NCBI GenBank assembly: GCA_937951345.1
Contig: CALFCF010000033.1
Span: forward strand, 1 to 49,519
Direction of reading: 5' to 3'
DNA from: an uncultured Granulosicoccaceae bacterium
Lineage (GTDB): Bacteria > Pseudomonadota > Gammaproteobacteria > Granulosicoccales > Granulosicoccaceae
DNA length: 49,519 nucleotides
Numbering within the stretch: the stretch's first letter is position 1; each line of letters begins with the position of its first letter. The notes below the pieces were generated by a model. It ran no database searches. It was given only the letters and a program-made list of their open reading frames with translations, and was not told where the DNA came from. Shown here in pieces: positions 1-7,546 of the stretch. The position numbers and the translations under genes were made by a program.

Positions 1-26
1 AGTTACCCTTCAATTGCATTTAGCTG

Positions 27-178
27 ACTTAAGGAACCTCTGATTTATTGGGCGAAGCAGGCAGGGCAAGGCGAAATTTGGCGAAAAAGCGGAGTGTATA
101 TGCGAATACATGAGCATTTTGAGCCGAATTTCAACGCAGCCCTGGCAACGCAGGCGATAAATCAGCGGTTCCTTAATC
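27..178. repeat. Palindromic MITE-like element with 8-bp flanking direct repeats
   Basis: Two 20-bp arms at 29-48 and 157-176 are inverted copies with one mismatch. Weaker complementarity continues inward: an AGGGC block and a GAAATT/GGC block recur at matching depth in both halves. The whole unit could fold into one long imperfect hairpin. The 8-bp direct repeat TTTAGCTG lies just outside at 19-26 and 179-186, as expected for a target-site duplication. No reading frame is encoded, so any transposition would need a transposase in trans. It lies in the region downstream of the minus-strand AhpD-like gene. No second copy was noticed in this window. Confidence 0.75.
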
Positions 179-234
179 TTTAGCTGTCATTTGATTGCTA
201 GTGAATTGTCTTTTACCAATCTGTTGATCTTGCA

Positions 235-813
235 CTATCTATTTGCCACCTGAGTTGCAACCCCACTGGCTATCATATCTTCAACGACCCCTGGTTCCAT
301 ATCAATCTGCAATACATCATTAAAGCGGTTGAAAAACCCGCACAGAGATATTCTCAGTGTCAGCTCAACGATTTGCTCTTCAGAGAAATGTTGCCGCAGT
401 TGTTCAAACATGTCATCACGAACACGATTCCAGTCATTGGTCACAGCAACAGCATAGTCCCGAACCAGATAATCAATCTCATCGAACGAATCCACATGCT
501 TTTCAATAATGCTCTCGACAGCGCCCGGGGCCAGACCATGGCTGACTGCCCTCGGAGCATGATGCGCTACGCAATAGTCACATTGATTCAGTTTTGATAC
601 GGTAACCAAGGCTATTTCCAGATATCGCTTGTTCAACACAGCCTCGTCAGCGAATTCGAGTAAAAGCCCCATGATGTGACGAAGTGCTGGCGGACGATGC
701 GCAAACACACGCACTTGATTCATAAACGGGCCGTAGTCCCGCGCATATCGCTCATAAATGGTGCGATCCGCATCAACGAGTTCATCGGCTTCGATATTAC
801 GGACTCTGGCCAT
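235..813 (-). CDS. AhpD-like / carboxymuconolactone decarboxylase-family protein
   Basis: A 192-residue all-helical protein of the AhpD/CMD superfamily. The family signature is visible as Cys78-x-x-Cys81 followed by His84-His85, preceded by a Glu in the helix (ELxxLxV-type context around residue 66). In AhpD these cysteines and histidine form a thiol peroxidase or disulfide-relay centre; carboxymuconolactone decarboxylases use the same fold without the CxxC. The CxxC makes a redox role more likely than a decarboxylase. No signal peptide is seen, so it should be cytosolic. The gene is monocistronic and divergent from the metallo-beta-lactamase-fold gene, with about 134 bp between them. The physiological substrate cannot be told from sequence. 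Confidence 0.85.
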   Translation of the reverse strand: MARVRNIEADELVDADRTIYERYARDYGPFMNQVRVFAHRPPALRHIMGLLLEFADEAVLNKRYLEIALVTVSKLNQCDYCVAHHAPRAVSHGLAPGAVESIIEKHVDSFDEIDYLVRDYAVAVTNDWNRVRDDMFEQLRQHFSEEQIVELTLRISLCGFFNRFNDVLQIDMEPGVVEDMIASGVATQVANR

Positions 814-889
814 GATCTTTCCCCGGTATCGTATGCGTGTTTTTTGGCGATCGTTAAAACAACCGAATCAGTTTAAATATTGAACTACG

Positions 890-901
890 CAGTGTACACT
901 G
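890..901. promoter_or_regulatory. Perfect 12-bp palindrome between divergent genes
   Basis: CAGTGTACACTG is an exact inverted repeat in the 134-bp space between two divergent genes, 47 bp upstream of the metallo-beta-lactamase-fold start. Its position and symmetry suit a dimeric repressor or activator site. No regulator gene lies next to it, so the protein is unknown. It could be chance. Confidence 0.35.
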
Positions 902-947
902 ATGCAAGCTCCAGCGAGATAAGTAGGAAGGAATCAAAAACAACAAC

Positions 948-1856
948 ATGTCACTGAACGACAGAGGCAGACTGGATACCGGGTTAACAGCCTGGCAACA
1001 AAAGTCGAATCACAATCGCATGATCGATCGCCAGAACGGCGATCACCCCACCGCTGAATCCGGGCAGACGCCATCGATCAGCTACTTTGGCAGTTCTGCC
1101 TTTCAAATCACTACGCCGGACGGCATCACCATCATGCTCGATCCGTGGCGCAACCACCCTTCACGTAAATGGGATTGGTACTTCAAAGATTTCCCTGAAA
1201 CATCAGTTGATATCGGCGTAGCCACGCACGCTCACTTTGACCACGATGCGTTACATAGACTTGATGCGCATGTTCTGCTGGATCGTTTGATCGGCTGTTA
1301 TGAATTTAGAGATGTACGCATTGAAGGTGTAGCAGATAAACACGCTACTGATTCAAGTGCTGCATTGTATGACTTTAAAAATATTATTCTTGAGTTTGAT
1401 GGCGTTGACATTACGCCACCGGATAACCCGCGCTCGTGGGATAACTGCCTGATAACCGTTGAGACCGGGGGCATACGTATTTTGCATTGGGGTGACAACC
1501 GGCATAACCCACCAGAAGAGGTCTGGGAACAGATACAAGCAACCGATGTTCTTCTTATCCCGGTCGACGATTCGCAACACGTACTGAGCTATGAGTCGGT
1601 AGAGCACATCATTAAAAGGCTTTCACCAAAGATTGTCATACCTCATCACTACTATATATGGGATATCGTACAACGCCAAAGTACGCTGCAAACCGCTGAC
1701 AATTGGTTACTAAAACACCAGAACCGGGTGATAAACAAAGATAATTGTTCGATTAACCTTGATTCAGGGCTCATGGGCATGGATGATTGGTCAATTATCA
1801 ACTTTGGTGATAATGTTTGTTTCGATACGACAGCCTGGCGAACAGGCGAACCATGA
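948..1856 (+). CDS. Metallo-beta-lactamase-fold hydrolase (UlaG-like)
   Basis: A 302-residue MBL-fold protein. The zinc motif HxHxDH is complete at His94-x-His96-x-Asp98-His99. An earlier SxF/DG pair at about 47-68 and a later GD-N (about 180) and PHH-Y (about 233) match the order in UlaG-type and RomA-like members, which hydrolyse lactones or phospholipid-like substrates. No signal peptide is seen. The first 40 residues are polar and not part of the fold, so translation could start at Met25 (position 1020). The upstream start is kept because GGAAGG lies before it, though about 16 bases away, which is longer than ideal. The gene stands alone between the AhpD-like gene and the TRAP operon; whether it serves the downstream pathway is unknown. 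Confidence 0.8.
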   Translation: MSLNDRGRLDTGLTAWQQKSNHNRMIDRQNGDHPTAESGQTPSISYFGSSAFQITTPDGITIMLDPWRNHPSRKWDWYFKDFPETSVDIGVATHAHFDHDALHRLDAHVLLDRLIGCYEFRDVRIEGVADKHATDSSAALYDFKNIILEFDGVDITPPDNPRSWDNCLITVETGGIRILHWGDNRHNPPEEVWEQIQATDVLLIPVDDSQHVLSYESVEHIIKRLSPKIVIPHHYYIWDIVQRQSTLQTADNWLLKHQNRVINKDNCSINLDSGLMGMDDWSIINFGDNVCFDTTAWRTGEP

Positions 1857-2001
1857 AAAAGCAGGTGCAATGCATTTTTTGGATTTGTTTTTAATGTTCT
1901 AATTTCGCGCAATGGAATTAAGTTATTAAAGCATTTGAAGTAAAAAAAGCAGTCGGTAAACGTATCCAAAAAAAATAAATTGAATTTATCGCGATTGCTC
2001 A

Positions 2002-2019
2002 GATTGATCGAGATCAATC
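2002..2019. promoter_or_regulatory. FNR/Anr-type box upstream of the TRAP operon
   Basis: GATTGATC-GA-GATCAATC is a perfect 8+8 palindrome containing the exact FNR/Anr consensus TTGAT-N4-ATCAA at 2004-2017. Its centre is about 50 bp upstream of the dctP start codon. That is too close for classical class II activation at -41.5, because the start site would then fall on the Shine-Dalgarno sequence at 2049-2054. Repression, or use by a different dimeric regulator, fits the spacing better. The rest of the 204-bp gap is A/T-rich with no clear sigma-70 promoter. Confidence 0.45.
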
Positions 2020-2060
2020 GCCAACAGTGGACAGGTTTGTAATCCGGTAGGAGGAAGCAT

Positions 2061-3164
2061 ATGAAAAATCCAGTAAATAACGTAGTCAAATCAGCCAGAG
2101 TAAAACGGTCACTGCAGTGCGCAGCATCTGTATTACTTGGCATGACCTTAGGTCAGGCAAGCTTCGCCGCTGATTTCACCAAAAAAGAATGGCAGGTGGT
2201 TGGCACATGGGCGACGCTTGAAAACTATAAGCAACACGAACTGCCCTTCTGGACTGAAACATTGCCTGAGCTTTCAGACGGTGCCATTACCGCCAATATG
2301 AAGGACTACACCAACGTTGGTATGTCCGGGTTTGAAACCATGCGTTTATTAAAGCTCGGTACGTTCGATGCGGTTCATGCGCTGACATCGTACACGGCTC
2401 AGGACGCACCGGCTTTGGAAGGCATTGATCTGGCAGGCGTCATACAGGACTTTGGTCAGTACCGCGAAGCTATGGCTGCCTACAAACCCGTCATAGAACG
2501 TGAGCTCAAAGAAAAGTTCAACGCTAAAATGTTGATGCTTTATACCTTTCCGAAGCAACAGTTCTTCTGTAACTTCGGTTCAAAAGATGCCACAGCAGTA
2601 CACCTGGCAGATTTGGAAGGGCGTAAGCTCAGAACGTATTCCACATCGATCGGTGACTTTATCGAAGGACTGGGTGCCAGCGCCATAACTCTGCCTTTTG
2701 CAGAAGTTGTTCCCGCCTTGCAAAAGGGTGTTGCCGATTGTGGTGCGACCGGTGTTATGCCGGCATACAACGCCAAATGGTATCAAGTGGTTACGCACAA
2801 CGTCAGAGTGAACATAGGCTTTGCAGCTACATTCCTTGCGATCAACTTCAAAACCTGGGACGCGCTGTCACCCGATACTCAAAAACTGATGGAAGCGGAA
2901 GCCGCAAAAGTTGAAGACGCTATATGGGAAAGCACACAAGCGCTGAATGATCTTGCAGCACTTTGCAATACGACCGGCCCTTGCGAAAAAGGCGAACCGG
3001 GCGGTATCGTTGCAGTTGAACTGAATGATGACGACCAGGAACGCGTCAAAGTAGCCGTCAATGTTGTACTGAAGCGTTGGGCCAAGCGTTGCGGCAAAGA
3101 ATGCGCAATGGAATGGAACGAGACCATCGGAAACGTTCTTGGGGTTCAGGCACCGGTTGAGTAG
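2061..3164 (+). CDS. dctP: TRAP transporter substrate-binding protein (DctP family)
   Basis: A 367-residue periplasmic solute receptor for a tripartite ATP-independent transporter. A signal peptide covers about residues 1-36, with a basic start, a hydrophobic core and a cut near SFA-ADF. The central stretch at about 190-235 (GRKLR, then ALQKGVADCGATG) matches the conserved DctP ligand-binding helix; its Arg normally pairs with the carboxylate of the ligand. Near the C-terminus are four Cys residues, uncommon in this family. The start is fixed by AGGAGG at 2049-2054, six bases before ATG. The small and large permeases follow after a 337-bp gap that holds a strong hairpin. The nearby hydantoinase genes suggest a carboxylated or amide-bearing ligand, but the ligand itself cannot be read. 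Confidence 0.92.
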   Translation: MKNPVNNVVKSARVKRSLQCAASVLLGMTLGQASFAADFTKKEWQVVGTWATLENYKQHELPFWTETLPELSDGAITANMKDYTNVGMSGFETMRLLKLGTFDAVHALTSYTAQDAPALEGIDLAGVIQDFGQYREAMAAYKPVIERELKEKFNAKMLMLYTFPKQQFFCNFGSKDATAVHLADLEGRKLRTYSTSIGDFIEGLGASAITLPFAEVVPALQKGVADCGATGVMPAYNAKWYQVVTHNVRVNIGFAATFLAINFKTWDALSPDTQKLMEAEAAKVEDAIWESTQALNDLAALCNTTGPCEKGEPGGIVAVELNDDDQERVKVAVNVVLKRWAKRCGKECAMEWNETIGNVLGVQAPVE

Positions 3165-3240
3165 CCCTGTATAACATTAGATTCAGTTACACTTTCAAGC
3201 TGATAGAAACTAACGGTATTTGAACAATGTACTTTGACAA

Positions 3241-3318
3241 CGCCGGATTCCTGCCCTGACGTATTTCCCGTCCATCCTTAAACGGATAGGCGGGAACCGC
3301 AGAAGCGGGAATCCGGCG
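3241..3318. repeat. Nested REP-like hairpin between dctP and dctQ
   Basis: Outer arms CGCCGGATTCC (3241-3251) and GGAATCCGGCG (3308-3318) are perfectly complementary. Inside them TTCCCG (3265-3270) pairs with CGGGAA (3291-3296), and ATCC (3274-3277) with GGAT (3284-3287). There is no U-tract, so it is not a classical terminator. In TRAP operons a stable hairpin after the receptor gene often leaves more message for the receptor than for the permeases; that role is inferred here. Confidence 0.7.
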
Positions 3319-3325
3319 CCGCTTT

Positions 3326-3370
3326 GTGCCGCATTGTCTAGTACCGCATTGTTTAGTACCGCGTCGCTTT
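3326..3370. repeat. 15-bp tandem repeat, three units
   Basis: Two near-identical 15-bp units GTRCCGCATTGTYTA at 3326-3340 and 3341-3355 are followed by a degenerate third at 3356-3370. It sits directly after the REP-like hairpin in the 337-bp dctP-dctQ gap. Nothing else was recognised in that gap. Confidence 0.6.
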
Positions 3371-3501
3371 TGCTGAAATGCTGAGTACTGCATCAAAAAC
3401 CAATGCAGCTGCAAAAGATCGGATATAACCGTACCGTCAGCCCTAAATCACCCATGTCCGTTATCGAACTCATGCTTACGGACTAAAGACATTCGTCGTC
3501 A

Positions 3502-4143
3502 ATGGAAGCATTCGACAGAATACACAGTGTACTTAAAGCAGTTGCTAACTGGGCGGTCTGGATCGCCGGCAGCGCACTGCTTTTCTGTGCATTCATGGTA
3601 ACGATTGACGTGTTTGCCAGAAAGTTCTTTAGCGTCACGATGAGCGGTTCGGATGAAGTGTCCGGCTACGTATTCGCAGCAAGCACTACATGGGCTTATT
3701 CCTATTGCCTTCTAAACCGCTCCAATGTGCGTATCGACGTCCTTTACAATTTTCTGCCGATACGGGTGCGCGCGGTGTTGGATGTTATCGGTATCGCACT
3801 GCTGTTGATGTACATGGGCTACCTGACACGCAAAGCGTTCGATGTTTTCTGGACGTCATGGACAGGAAATTCCATTTCGAATACCACGCTGCTCACGCCG
3901 TTATGGATACCACAACTCGCCTGGTTTCTTGGCCTGGCATTGTTTGTTGTCACTCTGGTTTTCATGTTGCTGTATACAACGGTCGCGCTACTGCGTGGTG
4001 AACCGGGCATTGTGCAACGAGTGGCCGGTGCAATGAGTGCGCAGGAAGAAATAGATCAGGAAACACACGGCCTGGATGTCGCCAAACAATCCGCTTCAGT
4101 TGCTGCAGTTGCTGAATCGACTCACATGAACAGGAAAGACTGA
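3502..4143 (+). CDS. dctQ: TRAP transporter small permease (DctQ)
   Basis: A 213-residue inner-membrane protein with four hydrophobic segments near residues 16-36, 52-70, 90-110 and 135-160. The second carries the S-DE-SGY pattern typical of DctQ. In this family the small subunit binds the large permease and is needed for assembly. A hydrophilic tail of about 45 residues after the last helix is longer than usual. No good Shine-Dalgarno sequence precedes the ATG. The stop is 2 bases from the dctM start, so the permeases are translated together. Confidence 0.9.
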   Translation: MEAFDRIHSVLKAVANWAVWIAGSALLFCAFMVTIDVFARKFFSVTMSGSDEVSGYVFAASTTWAYSYCLLNRSNVRIDVLYNFLPIRVRAVLDVIGIALLLMYMGYLTRKAFDVFWTSWTGNSISNTTLLTPLWIPQLAWFLGLALFVVTLVFMLLYTTVALLRGEPGIVQRVAGAMSAQEEIDQETHGLDVAKQSASVAAVAESTHMNRKD

Positions 4144-4145
4144 GC

Positions 4146-5435
4146 ATGCCGGGAACGATAGTACTGATCCTGCTGGTTCTGGTTGTTGCCAGTATTCCTG
4201 TCGCCGCCGTACTGGGTGTGCTGACATTCACGCTGGACGAGCTCTTTATGGCCGGACGCTTGAAAGGCGCGATCGGTGAGTTCGTCTGGGATAAAAGCAA
4301 AGAGTTTGTTCTTGTTGCAATCCCTATGTTTATCCTGCTTGGTGAAATCATGTTACGCGCTGGTATCGCGCAACGCATGTATAACGCCGTCGTGCAGTGG
4401 TTGTCATGGCTGCCAGGAGGACTGATGCATGCCAATATTGGTTCATGCGCTATTTTTGCTGCCTCCAGCGGATCGAGTGTGGCCACTGCCGCAACGGTTG
4501 GCACAGTTGCCGTACCGGAAATGGAAAAGCGTAAGTACAACCAGCGCCTTTTTCTCGGCTCCCTTGCAGCTGGCGGCACGCTTGGCATATTGATACCGCC
4601 TTCGATCAACCTGATTATCTACGGTCTGATAACCGACACATCCGTCCCCGAACTCTACCTTGCTGGTATCTTTCCGGGGTTGATACTCGCCGGCCTTTTT
4701 ATGTTGATTATCATCGTCGCATGTTTGTTTCGTCGCGGATGGGACGGGGTGAAAGTGGAAACTACCTGGTCGGACCGTATCCGCACACTACCCGACCTGA
4801 TCCCGCCGTTATTACTTTTTGGCGTGGTCGTCGGGTCTATTTACGCAGGTATAGCAACACCCACTGAAGCAGCATCCGTCGGTGTTGTGTTTGCGTTGAT
4901 GCTGGCTGCCTGGCGGCGCATGTTGTCGTTCAAAATGCTGAAAGAAGCATTCGAGGGGACAATGCGAACCACGGCTATGATCATGTTGATCATACTTGCA
5001 GCCATATTCCTGAATTTCGTACTGGGTTTTATGGGTGTCACGCAAAGCATTCTTGATGCAATTGAAGCGTTCGGCCTGACCGCAGTACAAACCATGATCA
5101 TCATCATCATATTTTATCTGATCCTGGGTATGTTCATGGAAACACTATCGATGTTACTGACAACAGTACCTATTGTATTTCCCATTATTGAACGACTCGG
5201 CTACGATCCGGTGTGGTTCGGTATACTCGTTACCGTGTTAATGGAGGCAGCGCTGATCACACCGCCCATCGGCGTCAATCTCTATGTGGTACAGGGTGTC
5301 AGGCGTGGTGGCGGCCCGTTTAACGATGTTGCTTATGGCGCAGTTCCATTTGTTTTTATGATGATTGTACTGCTTGCCCTTTTGATGATCTTTCCGCAAA
5401 TGGCACTTTACCTACCTGAACTGTTCTATCGTTGA
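4146..5435 (+). CDS. dctM: TRAP transporter large permease (DctM)
   Basis: A 429-residue polytopic inner-membrane protein of the DctM family, which carries the Na+-coupled substrate path. Hydrophobic segments fill the whole length, as expected for about twelve helices including two re-entrant hairpins. Family landmarks are visible: the first-half GSS-AT--VG region near 110-125 with GGTLGILIPPS just after, and the second-half TPPIG-N motif near 375. Length is normal. It sits between dctQ and hyuA with essentially no spacing, so transport and hydrolysis genes are likely on one message. Confidence 0.93.
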   Translation: MPGTIVLILLVLVVASIPVAAVLGVLTFTLDELFMAGRLKGAIGEFVWDKSKEFVLVAIPMFILLGEIMLRAGIAQRMYNAVVQWLSWLPGGLMHANIGSCAIFAASSGSSVATAATVGTVAVPEMEKRKYNQRLFLGSLAAGGTLGILIPPSINLIIYGLITDTSVPELYLAGIFPGLILAGLFMLIIIVACLFRRGWDGVKVETTWSDRIRTLPDLIPPLLLFGVVVGSIYAGIATPTEAASVGVVFALMLAAWRRMLSFKMLKEAFEGTMRTTAMIMLIILAAIFLNFVLGFMGVTQSILDAIEAFGLTAVQTMIIIIIFYLILGMFMETLSMLLTTVPIVFPIIERLGYDPVWFGILVTVLMEAALITPPIGVNLYVVQGVRRGGGPFNDVAYGAVPFVFMMIVLLALLMIFPQMALYLPELFYR

Positions 5436-5443
5436 GTCGCACG

Positions 5444-7546
5444 GTGAGCGTTAAACAATCCCTGGTAAACGTTCGCGTCGCTGTCGATATTGGCGGCACA
5501 TTTACCGACTTACACCTGCATGACGAGCGAAGTGGCAAAACGTGGGTCTGGAAAACACCCAGCACCCCTGATGATCCTTCACGTGGTCTAATCAATGGCC
5601 TGATCGGAATCACAAAGCTCGCTGGCATACCACTGTCAGATATCGACACGATCCTGCATGGATCAACAATCGCCACCAATGCGGTTCTGGAAAGAAAACT
5701 ACCCAAGTGTGCGTTAATTACAACCGACGGGTTTCGTGATGTGCTTGAGATCGGCCGGCACATGCGTCGAGATGTGTACACACTAAAAGCAGAAAGACGT
5801 CCGTTGCTGGTTCCGCGTGAATACCGTTTCACAGTGGACGAACGTATCAAATCGGACGGCACAGTTCTTCGCGAACTTAAACCAGAGACAATAACTGCAC
5901 TCGGCCAGCAATTACTGGCACTCGGTATAGAAACGGTTGCTGTCGTATTCCTGCATGGACACCTTAATCCTTCGCACGAGAAGCAAACAGCCGCGATACT
6001 GTCTGAAACAGCTCCCGCTATTACGGTATCAACCTCATTTGAAACCAGCCCGGAGGTGCGCGAATTCGAGCGCACGTCAACCACTGTTTTAAACGCATTG
6101 CTCAAACCAGTAATTTCGAAATACCTTGAACGCGTCGAAGAACGTCTCAAAGACGCTGGCGTTAAAGCTCAGCTCTATTTAGTGCAGTCAAATGGCGGAC
6201 TGGCGTCACCTAAGGATGCAGCAACGCTACCCGTACGTCTTTTATTAAGCGGTCCAGCCGGCGGTGCAACGGCAATGGCCTCACTGGCACGCAAACATGC
6301 CATCAATAACCTGATCGGGCTCGATGTCGGTGGCACAAGCTCAGACATCTCGCTTGTTTCAGATGGCAACGTTGACGAGGCACAGGAATCGAGCATAGAC
6401 GGATTACCGATACGCATGCCAATGATAGAAATACGCACTATCGGTGCAGGTGGTGGCAGTATAGCGAGCGTCGAAACCGGAGCGTTACGGGTTGGACCGC
6501 AGAGCGCCGGTGCTGAACCCGGACCCGTGTGTTACGGACGTGGCGGTACCAACATTACAGTCACTGACGCCAATGCGGTTATCGGTTTTATCAATGACGA
6601 AGCGTTTCGCACCGGCGATATAACACTCGATGTTCACGCAGCGCGACAAACGCTCAACGAAAAATTGTGCCAGCCATTACAGTTAACCGAAACCCGTGCT
6701 GCCAATGGTGTTCTGGATATCGCCAACTCGCATATGGCTGGTGCAATACGCTTAAGTCTGTTCGAAAAAGGTGCTGATCCAGCAGATTTTTCACTCGCGC
6801 CCTTTGGTGGTGCGGCAGGTTTACACGGATGTGCAGTAGCCGAAGAACTGGGTATCCAAAAAATCATATTCCCGGCTCATGCCTCAACACTATCTGCTTT
6901 AGGCATACTGATGGCTGACATTCGTCATGACCTGTCTATCTCAAAACTGCTACCAGCAGTTCCATCTTCACTCCCTGAGTTACAAACCGTGTTGTCTGAA
7001 CTGACCGATCAGGCAACTGCTATCCAGCGGGACAATGGCTTGACAGAAAAAAACAGCGCAATCAATTTCAGCTGCGATATGCGTTACCGAGGCCAGGCAT
7101 TTGAACTAACCACACCCTGGCCCGAGGCAGATAGTGTGACATCGGTTGACGATGCTTGTTTACAATCAGTGATCCGGAATTTTCATCGCATCCATGAAGA
7201 GCGCTTTACCTTCACCGCTATTAACGATCCGATCGAGATTGTCTCAATACGTGCACGTATCACAGGGAAACTTGAATCTAAAGGCGATACTACTGAATCA
7301 GACGATCAGCGCTCGCCAACTGCTTCTATAGATCCAGCAGCAACCACAAAAAAACTGGCTAGCGCGGGTGTTGAGCTAACGTTAAATGTCATCTCACGTA
7401 AAGACTTTCTCAATTCAGAAAAAGATCAAGCGGGTCCTTTTCTTATCCAGGAAGAGTACACCGTACTGTTGATTGCTGACGGCTGGTTCGCACGTCCTCT
7501 GGCCGGCGGAGACATCGAATGCATTTATAGGGGGGCTGCGACGTGA
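5444..7546 (+). CDS. hyuA: Hydantoinase/oxoprolinase subunit A (HyuA family)
   Basis: About 700 residues, normal for HyuA-type subunits of N-methylhydantoinase, 5-oxoprolinase and acetone/acetophenone carboxylase-type enzymes, which use ATP to activate an amide or carbonyl. Two actin-like ATPase phosphate motifs are visible: an N-terminal DIGGTFTD and a mid-protein LDVGGTSSD, with a glycine-rich GAGGGS just after and the AGAEPGPVCYGRGG signature near residue 370. Start is uncertain: GTG at 5444 is given, but TTG at 5432 overlaps the dctM stop and would add four residues. It overlaps hyuB by 4 bases. Context points to an ATP-dependent hydrolase acting on the compound imported by the TRAP system; the exact substrate is unknown. 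Confidence 0.88.
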   Translation: MSVKQSLVNVRVAVDIGGTFTDLHLHDERSGKTWVWKTPSTPDDPSRGLINGLIGITKLAGIPLSDIDTILHGSTIATNAVLERKLPKCALITTDGFRDVLEIGRHMRRDVYTLKAERRPLLVPREYRFTVDERIKSDGTVLRELKPETITALGQQLLALGIETVAVVFLHGHLNPSHEKQTAAILSETAPAITVSTSFETSPEVREFERTSTTVLNALLKPVISKYLERVEERLKDAGVKAQLYLVQSNGGLASPKDAATLPVRLLLSGPAGGATAMASLARKHAINNLIGLDVGGTSSDISLVSDGNVDEAQESSIDGLPIRMPMIEIRTIGAGGGSIASVETGALRVGPQSAGAEPGPVCYGRGGTNITVTDANAVIGFINDEAFRTGDITLDVHAARQTLNEKLCQPLQLTETRAANGVLDIANSHMAGAIRLSLFEKGADPADFSLAPFGGAAGLHGCAVAEELGIQKIIFPAHASTLSALGILMADIRHDLSISKLLPAVPSSLPELQTVLSELTDQATAIQRDNGLTEKNSAINFSCDMRYRGQAFELTTPWPEADSVTSVDDACLQSVIRNFHRIHEERFTFTAINDPIEIVSIRARITGKLESKGDTTESDDQRSPTASIDPAATTKKLASAGVELTLNVISRKDFLNSEKDQAGPFLIQEEYTVLLIADGWFARPLAGGDIECIYRGAAT

